From NCBI GenBank assembly GCA_002395965.1, contig DGVT01000056.1:1-7746 (forward strand): DNA of 7,746 bases, in the 5' to 3' direction. Every line of letters starts with the position of its first letter. The stretch's first letter is position 1. Shown in pieces: positions 1-5,385 of this stretch. The stretch is from Porphyromonadaceae bacterium UBA4277 (GTDB lineage: Bacteria; Bacteroidota; Bacteroidia; Bacteroidales; Muribaculaceae). The notes under the pieces were generated by a model. It did not search any database. It was not told where the DNA came from and saw only the letters and a program-made list of their open reading frames with translations. The position numbers and the translations under genes are program-made.

Positions 1-121
1 AGTAAACAAGTAAACAAGTAAACGAGCTGGCTGACGCCTGTAGTAGCTACGAGCTACGAGCTACGAGTGGCTGACGCCGATTTAGCTCAGAGTTCTCGGA
101 GTTCTCGGAGTTCTCGGAGTT
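1..121. repeat. Composite patch of short tandem repeats downstream of pta
   Basis: Three unrelated short tandem arrays lie side by side. AGTAAACA is present three times at 1-24 (the last copy ends in G), AGCTACG three times at 45-65, and AGTTCTCGG three times at 91-117 with a partial fourth copy (AGTT) to 121. On the plus strand every unit can be phased to begin with AG. Between the arrays, a near-identical direct repeat occurs at 22-38 and 63-78. No open reading frame explains the pattern. The first array touches the window edge and may continue beyond it. GTAGCT (43-48) can pair with AGCTAC (52-57) around a 3-nt loop, but no T-tract follows, so this is not a clear terminator for pta. Function is unknown; the repeat structure itself is directly visible. 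Confidence 0.9.
22..78. repeat. Imperfect 16-17 bp direct repeat flanking the 7-mer array
   Basis: ACGAGCTGGCTGACGCC at 22-38 recurs as ACGAGTGGCTGACGCC at 63-78, differing by one missing C. The shared 11-mer TGGCTGACGCC is exact and starts 40 bp apart (28 and 68). Each copy holds GGC-TGAC-GCC, a tiny potential hairpin. The AGCTACG array lies between the copies and partly overlaps the second, so the array may have expanded inside a duplicated segment. Confidence 0.8.
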
Positions 122-137
122 ACTTAACCCTTATTAC

Positions 138-1157
138 TTAGTTGTTTAGCTCTCGTGCTATTGCCTGGTTGCAGGTGAGGATAACGGTCTTGTAGATGTC
201 TTCCTCGTTGCATCCGCGTGACAGGTCGTTGACCGGTGCTGCCAGTCCTTGCAGCACTGGTCCCACAGCCGTTGCGCCGCCAATGCGTTGCACCAGTTTG
301 TAGGCAATGTTACCCACTCCCAAGTCGGGGAATACGAGCACATTGGCCTTGCCTGCGATGTCGCTGCCAGGGGCCTTGCTGGCGCCCACGCTGGGCACGA
401 GAGCAGCATCGGCTTGCAGCTCGCCGTCAATCTTCATGTCGGGGTTCATTTCGCGGGCTAATTGTGTGGCTTTAACCACTTTGTCAACGCGCTCGTGCTT
501 TGCACTGCCTTTGGTCGAGAAGCTCAGCATAGCCACGCGTGGGTCAATGCCTGCGATGTCGCGAGCCGTTTTCTCGGCCGAGACGGCAATCTGTGCCAGT
601 TCTTCGGCAGTGGGGTCGGGCAGGACGGCGCAGTCGGCAAACACCATAATGCCGTTATCGCCATATGGCGAGCCTTCTGGCATAATCATGATGAACGCAC
701 CGCTCACCACCTTGATGCCCGGAGCGGTCTTGAGCACTTGGAAAGCGGCACGCAGCACATTGCCGGTGGTGTTCATCGCACCTGCCACTTGTCCGTCGGC
801 ATCGCCATTCTTGATTATCAGGCAGCCCAAGTAGAGCGGGTCTTGTGCCTTCTTGCGGGCATCCTCTATTGTGATTCCTTTGTTCTTGCGCAATTCATAA
901 AACAGCTGGGCATATTTTTCAATTGCTTCGCTGTCGGCAGGATTGATGATAGTAGCTTGCTTGATATTGGGCAGTGACAGCTCATCGGCCTTAGCCATGA
1001 TTTCGGCTGCATTACCTATTAAAATAATGTCGGCCACGCCATCGGCCAGCAGTCGGTCGGCAGCACGCATGGTGCGTGGTTCAGTACTCTCGGGCAGAAT
1101 GATGCGCTGGCGATTTGCTATCGCTTTGTCGCGCAGTTTTTCAAACAAAGGTTCCAT
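138..1157 (-). CDS. pta: Phosphate acetyltransferase (phosphotransacetylase)
   Basis: Interconverts acetyl-CoA plus phosphate with acetyl phosphate plus CoA in the cytoplasm. With acetate kinase this gives ATP and acetate during fermentation. The 339-residue product matches the short, single-domain Pta class, which lacks the N-terminal regulatory DRTGG/BioD-like part of the long E. coli enzyme. The family's C-terminal signature is clear: GELQADAAL (245-253), SKAPGSDIAGKANVLVFPDL (260-279), then GPVLQGLAAPVNDLSRG (299-315). S313, R314 and D320 fall at the spacing of catalytic and CoA-site residues Ser309, Arg310 and Asp316 of the Methanosarcina thermophila enzyme (established for that protein; equivalence inferred here). 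The ATG at 1157 gives the usual N-terminus and TAA ends the gene at 138. A -7 box lies about 80 bp upstream. No ackA is visible; a partner, if linked, would lie left of position 1. No clear terminator is seen before the repeat patch. Confidence 0.96.
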   Translation of the reverse strand: MEPLFEKLRDKAIANRQRIILPESTEPRTMRAADRLLADGVADIILIGNAAEIMAKADELSLPNIKQATIINPADSEAIEKYAQLFYELRKNKGITIEDARKKAQDPLYLGCLIIKNGDADGQVAGAMNTTGNVLRAAFQVLKTAPGIKVVSGAFIMIMPEGSPYGDNGIMVFADCAVLPDPTAEELAQIAVSAEKTARDIAGIDPRVAMLSFSTKGSAKHERVDKVVKATQLAREMNPDMKIDGELQADAALVPSVGASKAPGSDIAGKANVLVFPDLGVGNIAYKLVQRIGGATAVGPVLQGLAAPVNDLSRGCNEEDIYKTVILTCNQAIARELNN

Positions 1158-1239
1158 GTTATTATCTAAAAGTTTTGTTATAAAAAGGTGTCAAAAAACG
1201 TTAGTCCCCGCTCATTTGAGCTGCGAGAAAATCTAAGCG

Positions 1240-1247
1240 CAAATTTA
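1240..1247 (-). promoter_or_regulatory. Putative Bacteroidetes -7 box for pta
   Basis: The minus strand reads TAAATTTG, an exact match to the Bacteroidetes -7 consensus TAnnTTTG, followed by GC. It would place the transcript start near 1233 and give pta a leader of about 75 nt. I cannot find a good TTG -33 element at the expected spacing, so the call rests on the -7 box and its position between divergent genes. Confidence 0.45.
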
Positions 1248-1342
1248 CAACTTTTTATCGAATATGTTTTATAAGTGGTGCTGAAATGCAGCAATAAAAT
1301 ATTTTATTGTCCAACAATGGTGTTTATTTCTTAAATTTTGAG

Positions 1343-1350
1343 TACTTTTG
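1343..1350 (+). promoter_or_regulatory. Putative Bacteroidetes -7 box for the LysE-family gene
   Basis: TACTTTTG followed by CAGTC is an exact TAnnTTTG match in a context typical of Bacteroidales promoters. The transcript would start around 1357, about 65 nt ahead of the proposed TTG start. The -33 element is weak: only TGTTT-like sequence near 1321-1325. Together with the box at 1240-1247 it makes a compact divergent promoter region. Confidence 0.5.
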
Positions 1351-1358
1351 CAGTCAAT

Positions 1359-1399
1359 ATGCCTGTGCGGCATTTTTAGGGCCGTCTGTAAAGAGGCAT
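1359..1399 (+). other. Possible small hairpins in the exporter's 5' leader
   Basis: ATGCC (1359-1363) can pair with GGCAT at 1369-1373, followed by a short T-run, or alternatively with a second GGCAT at 1395-1399. A separate stem, GCC plus TCT against AGA plus GGC (1381-1397, one bulged G), closes a GTAA loop of the GNRA type. The stems are short and could be chance. No known riboswitch class is recognised. Confidence 0.3.
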
Positions 1400-1422
1400 A
1401 ACCGAATAGAAAGTATATTACA

Positions 1423-2082
1423 TTGGGAACAATAATTTCTGTCATAATTGGTTGTCTGTCGATTGGAGTTATTCTGTCGGCGCCCATGGGGCCGATAGGC
1501 ATCTTGTGTGTGCAGCGCACGCTGAACAAGGGTCGCATGTCGGGGTTGTTCACCGGTGTGGGTGCCGCTATCAGCGACCTGTTCTATTGCCTGCTCACGG
1601 GTCTGGGACTTTCGTTTGTCACCGACATGATCGAGGCCAACAAGTATATTCTTCAGGTAGCAGGCAGTATCATCCTAATGGTGTATGCCATCTACATGAT
1701 TTTCCATAACCCCATTAGTAAAGTAAAAGACACCAACGACAAGGATGACCGCACGCGCGACATGGTGTCGGGTTTCTTCTTTACCCTTTCTAACCCGCTC
1801 ATTGTCTTCCTTGTCATCCCGCTTTTTGCCCGTTTTGGATTTCCCATTCCCATGCCGGGATTTTATTATATCGATATCGTGTTAGGCTACATCTGCATTG
1901 TGGCCGGTGCCATGCTGTGGTGGACGGTGATAACCTATTCGGTGGATAAGGTGCGCACACATTTCAACATTAGCAGTATGTGGCTCATCAATCGCATCAT
2001 GGGCAGCATCTTGCTGTTGCTGTCGCTTTATGGCCTGGTGATGGGAGCCTACGATTATCTTACGGCACAGGGCTATCTCTAA
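1423..2082 (+). CDS. LysE-family inner-membrane exporter (amino-acid exporter type)
   Basis: A 219-residue hydrophobic protein with about six predicted membrane segments (roughly 4-24, 40-62, 72-94, 114-135, 148-172 and 188-208). LysE/RhtB exporters usually have this size and topology and expel amino acids or related metabolites using the proton gradient. The N-terminal family signature is plain: APMGPIGILCVQRTLNKGR (20-38), then GVGAAISD (45-52). The second conserved stretch is FFFTLSNPL (118-126). A charged, lysine- and aspartate-rich loop lies at 100-113. The substrate cannot be read from the sequence. The start is TTG: the frame is closed by TAA at 1399-1401, no ATG or GTG precedes the signature, and TTG leaves the usual ~20 residues before PMGP. 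ATT at 1417 is a poorer alternative. The gene is divergent from pta and convergent with the phosphoesterase, ending 52 bp from it. A T8 run at 2129-2136 lies in that gap without a strong hairpin. Confidence 0.9.
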   Translation: MGTIISVIIGCLSIGVILSAPMGPIGILCVQRTLNKGRMSGLFTGVGAAISDLFYCLLTGLGLSFVTDMIEANKYILQVAGSIILMVYAIYMIFHNPISKVKDTNDKDDRTRDMVSGFFFTLSNPLIVFLVIPLFARFGFPIPMPGFYYIDIVLGYICIVAGAMLWWTVITYSVDKVRTHFNISSMWLINRIMGSILLLLSLYGLVMGAYDYLTAQGYL

Positions 2083-2134
2083 TCAGGAGCAACTATTGTC
2101 GGGGCTGTTCACGCCAAAACTCTAATCATTTTTT

Positions 2135-3220
2135 TTAACGGATTGTGGCTACCACATATTCCGAGCGTGTGCCAATGCGGAACTTGCCGCCCCATATTCC
2201 TATTCCCGAGCTGACGTAGTATTCGGTGTTTCCGCGCTTCCACTGCCCGAAAGCCACTTCAAACATGTGGTCGGTAATCCAGCTGATGGGCCACACTTGC
2301 CCGTGGTGGGTGTGACCGCTGAACTGGAAGTCGATGCCGGCTTTTTCGGCTTGCTCAAGGTGATGTGGCTGGTGGTCGAGCAAGATGGTGTATTTCGATT
2401 TGTCGGCGCCGGTGATGAGCTGGCTCATGGGTTTGCGGTGGCGGTTGGTGGCGTCGTCGCGGCCTATGATGCACAGGTCGCCCACTACCACTGCCGAGTC
2501 GCGCAGCAGGTGTATGCCGGCATCGGTAATGAATTGCCGTGCCTTTTCTTCGCGGGCATAATACTCGTGATTGCCCATGCATGCATATACCGGAGCATTC
2601 AGGCGGTGCCACTCTTGAGCCACGTCTTCGCGCAGCAGCGGGTCAACGCTGATGTCGATGATGTCGCCGGCAATGAGAATAATGTCGGGGTGCTCGGCAT
2701 TAATCATGTCAACCCACTGTGCAAAGTCGGCACGGCGATTATGATAGCCTAAGTGCAAGTCACTCATCATCACCGCCTTTATGGGCTTGCCAACCTTTCC
2801 GTTAGATTTTAGTTCGAGTGGTTGGCGCACCTTGTTGTGGTAGTGAATGTTGCCGTAAACGAACACCGCAAGCAGTAGCGTGACCACAGTGGCAGTGCCT
2901 GTGATGCTGCTGTTGATGAAACTGCTTGGCACGATGTGCAGTAGGCGCCCCACATCCAGAACAATGAAAAGCATAGCCATATACAGCAGGATTATGGGCC
3001 AGCTTGTCCCGGTCTCGTATATGCACTGGGTGATGCCAAGTGGCATGCGCTCGGTGGGCAGCACGAAGTTGAGTATCAGGCACAACAGCGCCATAGCCAT
3101 GAGTGTCACCACCAGTGCCTTGACCCATGTGGGAGCAGGCAGAATGTGCCACACTCGCCAAGATACATACACCTGAGCTGCTATCGGTAGCAGTAGGAAT
3201 ATGAGCATTCCATATTTCAT
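2135..3220 (-). CDS. Membrane-anchored calcineurin-like metallophosphoesterase
   Basis: A 361-residue protein of two parts. Residues 1-125 hold about four hydrophobic membrane segments (near 4-25, 34-53, 72-90 and 104-122). Residues 148-361 form a calcineurin-like phosphoesterase domain with every metal-site motif intact: SDLHLG (D154, H156), GDIID (D186, D189), GNHE (N217, H218), LDHQPH (H283) and SGHTHHGQ (H303, H305). It should therefore be an active two-metal phosphohydrolase tethered to the inner membrane. Related single-domain proteins include YkuE of B. subtilis and YaeI of E. coli; some relatives cleave nucleotide or lipid diphosphate bonds, but the substrate here is unknown. Loop charge does not settle which side of the membrane the catalytic domain faces. 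The ATG at 3220 precedes a good first membrane helix. The gene is 105 bp downstream of the dockerin-like gene on the same strand, separated by a strong hairpin, so it is probably transcribed separately; I see only a poor -7 match (TAACTTAG) before it. Confidence 0.9.
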   Translation of the reverse strand: MKYGMLIFLLLPIAAQVYVSWRVWHILPAPTWVKALVVTLMAMALLCLILNFVLPTERMPLGITQCIYETGTSWPIILLYMAMLFIVLDVGRLLHIVPSSFINSSITGTATVVTLLLAVFVYGNIHYHNKVRQPLELKSNGKVGKPIKAVMMSDLHLGYHNRRADFAQWVDMINAEHPDIILIAGDIIDISVDPLLREDVAQEWHRLNAPVYACMGNHEYYAREEKARQFITDAGIHLLRDSAVVVGDLCIIGRDDATNRHRKPMSQLITGADKSKYTILLDHQPHHLEQAEKAGIDFQFSGHTHHGQVWPISWITDHMFEVAFGQWKRGNTEYYVSSGIGIWGGKFRIGTRSEYVVATIR

Positions 3221-3266
3221 ATTAATTCTAAGTTAATCGTGAATAATCTATTGTAGTAGTTAACGA

Positions 3267-3308
3267 AAGGTGTGGCAAAATATGATTTACGGAATTTTGC
3301 CACACCTT
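3267..3308 (-). terminator. Strong hairpin terminator after the dockerin-like gene
   Basis: AAGGTGTGGCAAAAT (3267-3281) is perfectly complementary to ATTTTGCCACACCTT (3294-3308): a 15-bp stem with a 12-nt loop. It starts 17 nt past the stop codon of the dockerin-like gene, the usual place for an intrinsic terminator. The U-tract on the minus strand is short (CTTTCG), so attenuation or mRNA 3'-end protection is also possible. Confidence 0.75.
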
Positions 3309-3325
3309 AGTCTATTGACTTATTA

Positions 3326-4864
3326 TTAATTATTCAGGATTATGTTGATGATGGCGTTAACGTCATCGATATCTATAATGCCAGAAGCGTCTATGTCGGA
3401 GATACCCGGGTAGTACGACGCTGGTTTTTTATTGAGAATGATGTTGATAACTGCATTTACATCGTCAATATCAACTATGCCTTCACCAGTAACATCACCT
3501 ACTATTATTACCGGCTCGCTGCCTGGCTTAATTTCAATCTCGCCCCAGTACGTGCCATTGCTGCCATTGGCACAAATCTCACCATAATTACCAACATGAC
3601 CTCCAACGGGCTTACTGATGTAGCAATTGTTGAGGGTGAGCGCTGGCGGTGTGCTGAAGTAACCATCGGCTAAGTGGATATATGCGTTCTCGATAGTGAG
3701 CGCGCAGTCATTGTCCTCGTTCTGAATCTCACCTTCTGGCATAGTGATAGAGCAGTTGCGGATGTAGGTTTGGGCAGGTTCACCTTTCTTATGGGTAAAG
3801 TAACCTATGCTCACTTGATTGACACTTGATTCCATCGACAATACGTCATTCTCCACTCCATTGCCTGCGCCTTCAATTGCCACGCCATTGCACTCAGTTA
3901 AATCTATACCATAGGAATTATGATGTGTGATGAGACGGTTGTTACCTGCAATCCTGATTTTTAGCCATTGGATGTCGCTGATGATAACCTGATGATCTGC
4001 CTCAATTGTTGCATTGTTCAAAGTCAAGAAGTTATTTGTCTGAAAGTAAGAGACCTTGCCATCGCCCAGGATATCGTTACAGTTTTGGGTGGTAACTTGC
4101 ACTCCGCCAACCTTGAGGTCGTATGTGCTGCCGATTTTCACAGTCTTTGCCGCCCCGGCAAAGTGCCTAATCTCGGCATGACCAGTTTTGGGTAATGTAC
4201 AATCCCAATAACCGTCATAAGGCTCCAGGATTTTAATGCCTGGTGCAAACGACATTGTGCCATACACACCATTATCCAAATTGAAAGCATGGTCGATGGC
4301 TCCATATTCGCTCCAAATTTTCAATGACCCGGCATTCATTTTATAAGCCACGCGATAAACGCTGGTTGACCAAATGCCTCTTGCCGATGTAATGGTGACA
4401 TCGGGACCATCGAACTTGTAGAGCAAGCTATATCGGTTGTAAGCAAAGAAGGCAATATTGGTAGATATCATTTTCAGCGATCCGCTGCCAGTGAAATCAA
4501 TAGTCATAGACTTGGAAGTACTGGATGTGACATTAATACAGTTAAGTTGATTATCGGCATTCTCATTGCCTTCTATTTTAGTCTTGAGTGTGCAATTACC
4601 TATCACCTCTATTTCAAGATTCTCAAGCGTATAGGTCTCAATAATGGTTTTATCACACAATATATTGGCATTGTTGAGTGTCAATTTGTGATTCACGCCA
4701 TCATAGGTTACACTGCCGCTTTTAAGATAGCCGGCGTCGGTGAGTTCTTGATTTATAAGCTGAGAATTATTCTCATAATAACCTTTTCCGCAAACTACCA
4801 ATCCATCAGCATTGACGCTAAAAACAGCCATCACGAAAGCTAATAATGTAAATATTTTCTTCAT
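3326..4864 (-). CDS. Secreted protein with duplicated beta-rich modules and a C-terminal dockerin-like domain
   Basis: A 512-residue protein of unknown function. The start at 4864 gives a typical Sec signal peptide (MKK, hydrophobic core 4-17, likely cleavage after VNA19), so it is exported. The body is rich in short beta-strand patterns. One module appears twice: LTLNNANI (61-68) with IEVIGNCTL (85-93), and LTLNNATI (280-287) with IRIAGNNRL (303-311); the second begins YDLKVGGVQVT (248-258). Further copies of the core are LTIENAYI (389-396) and LTLNNCYI (409-416). The C-terminus holds two calcium-loop repeats, near 456-478 and 489-510, each ending IDIDDVNA(V/I)INIIL or close to it. Putative Ca ligands are D457, T459, E461, D465, D468 and D490, D492, S494, D498, D501. 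This resembles a type I dockerin, common on Bacteroidales secreted proteins without a known scaffoldin. No catalytic motif is recognised; adhesion or glycan binding is only a guess. It has its own promoter-like box and terminator and is more A+T rich than its neighbours. Confidence 0.88.
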   Translation of the reverse strand: MKKIFTLLAFVMAVFSVNADGLVVCGKGYYENNSQLINQELTDAGYLKSGSVTYDGVNHKLTLNNANILCDKTIIETYTLENLEIEVIGNCTLKTKIEGNENADNQLNCINVTSSTSKSMTIDFTGSGSLKMISTNIAFFAYNRYSLLYKFDGPDVTITSARGIWSTSVYRVAYKMNAGSLKIWSEYGAIDHAFNLDNGVYGTMSFAPGIKILEPYDGYWDCTLPKTGHAEIRHFAGAAKTVKIGSTYDLKVGGVQVTTQNCNDILGDGKVSYFQTNNFLTLNNATIEADHQVIISDIQWLKIRIAGNNRLITHHNSYGIDLTECNGVAIEGAGNGVENDVLSMESSVNQVSIGYFTHKKGEPAQTYIRNCSITMPEGEIQNEDNDCALTIENAYIHLADGYFSTPPALTLNNCYISKPVGGHVGNYGEICANGSNGTYWGEIEIKPGSEPVIIVGDVTGEGIVDIDDVNAVINIILNKKPASYYPGISDIDASGIIDIDDVNAIINIILNN

Positions 4865-4905
4865 TAGTCTATTATTTTATGGGTTATTATTCTGTTTTGA
4901 GAATA

Positions 4906-4913
4906 CAAAGTTA
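4906..4913 (-). promoter_or_regulatory. Putative Bacteroidetes -7 box for the dockerin-like gene
   Basis: The minus strand reads TAACTTTG, an exact TAnnTTTG match, 41 bp upstream of the ATG. The start would fall near 4900 with a leader of about 35 nt. Only a weak -33 candidate (TTC preceded by AG) is seen. The box lies past the trxA terminator, consistent with an independent transcription unit. Confidence 0.5.
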
Positions 4914-4961
4914 CTAATTATTAATGAAAAAGAACTATAATGAAAGGCTTAATTTACAAAC

Positions 4962-4997
4962 TTTAAGTGTGTCGCACGTCCATGCAACACACTTAAA
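4962..4997 (-). terminator. Rho-independent terminator after trxA
   Basis: TTTAAGTGTGT (4962-4972) pairs perfectly with ACACACTTAAA (4987-4997). After one mismatch the stem continues with GCA/TGC (4974-4976 with 4983-4985) around a 6-nt loop. It begins 28 nt after the trxA stop, and the minus strand then reads GTTTGTAAATT, a usable U-rich tail. It would end the dnaE-trxA transcript. Confidence 0.75.
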
Positions 4998-5025
4998 TTA
5001 GGATATAAGTTTGATTTAAGAAGGC

Positions 5026-5340
5026 CTAAAGCAAAGTGTCGATCTTTGCTGCGAGGGCATCGCGAGTCGTGGTGCCCACATGGCGGTCAACGAGCTGCCC
5101 GTCTTTGAAGAAGAGCAGGGTGGGGATGTTGCGCACGCCATATTCCACAGCCATGTCGCCACCTTCGTCCACGTCATATTTGCCAATGAGCACTCGGCCG
5201 TCGTAGGCTTGTGCCAGGTCTTCAACGATGGGCCCTACGACGCGGCAAGGTCCGCACCATGTTGCCCAAAAATCCACTACTACGGGCTTGCCCGATTGAA
5301 TTTCGCTTTTTAAGTTCTCATCATTAAAAATGAATGCCAT
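5026..5340 (-). CDS. trxA: Thioredoxin
   Basis: A 104-residue cytoplasmic thioredoxin, the normal length for the family. It reduces protein disulfides and is itself reduced by thioredoxin reductase. The active site WCGPC is at 28-32 within VVDFWATWCGPC, with the redox cysteines at C29 and C32. The buried aspartate is D23, and the cis-proline is P73 in NIPTLLFF (71-78). There is no signal peptide, which separates it from the periplasmic TlpA or DsbA-type proteins. The ATG at 5340 follows an A/T-rich leader without a strong Shine-Dalgarno, as is normal in Bacteroidetes. It lies 45 bp downstream of dnaE with no terminator or -7 box between, so co-transcription is likely; I recall dnaE-trxA adjacency from other Bacteroidales genomes but cannot verify it here. 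The TAG stop is followed by a hairpin terminator. Confidence 0.96.
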   Translation of the reverse strand: MAFIFNDENLKSEIQSGKPVVVDFWATWCGPCRVVGPIVEDLAQAYDGRVLIGKYDVDEGGDMAVEYGVRNIPTLLFFKDGQLVDRHVGTTTRDALAAKIDTLL

Positions 5341-5385
5341 AATTGTAATGTGTTTATATTATTAAATGTGTTAGTTTGATTTCGA

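Noticed and set aside
1..121. Possible CRISPR array or attachment site in the repeat patch
   Set aside because: Units are only 7-9 bp, directly abutting, with no unique spacers of CRISPR size, and there are no cas, integrase or tRNA sequences.
307..977. Overlapping plus-strand open frames of 171-175 codons opposite pta
   Set aside because: They are antisense shadows of a clearly conserved coding sequence; their translations show no recognisable motifs.
1359..1379. Six-codon mini-ORF (MPVRHF) that might be a leader peptide for the exporter
   Set aside because: It would begin within a couple of bases of the inferred transcript start, has no ribosome site, and contains only single Arg and His codons, so chance is the simplest explanation.
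2129..2136. T8 run as a terminator for the LysE-family gene
   Set aside because: No stem longer than about 3 bp precedes it, and the run overlaps the stop codon of the convergent phosphoesterase gene.
2267..2752. Plus-strand open frame of 161 codons opposite the phosphoesterase
   Set aside because: It is antisense to the catalytic domain, whose motifs are intact; the open frame follows from codon bias on the other strand.
4788..4802. LVVC at residues 22-25 of the dockerin-like protein as a lipobox
   Set aside because: The residue before Cys is Val rather than Gly, Ala or Ser, and the Cys lies after a polar VNADG break where signal peptidase I would cut, so a lipoprotein is unlikely.
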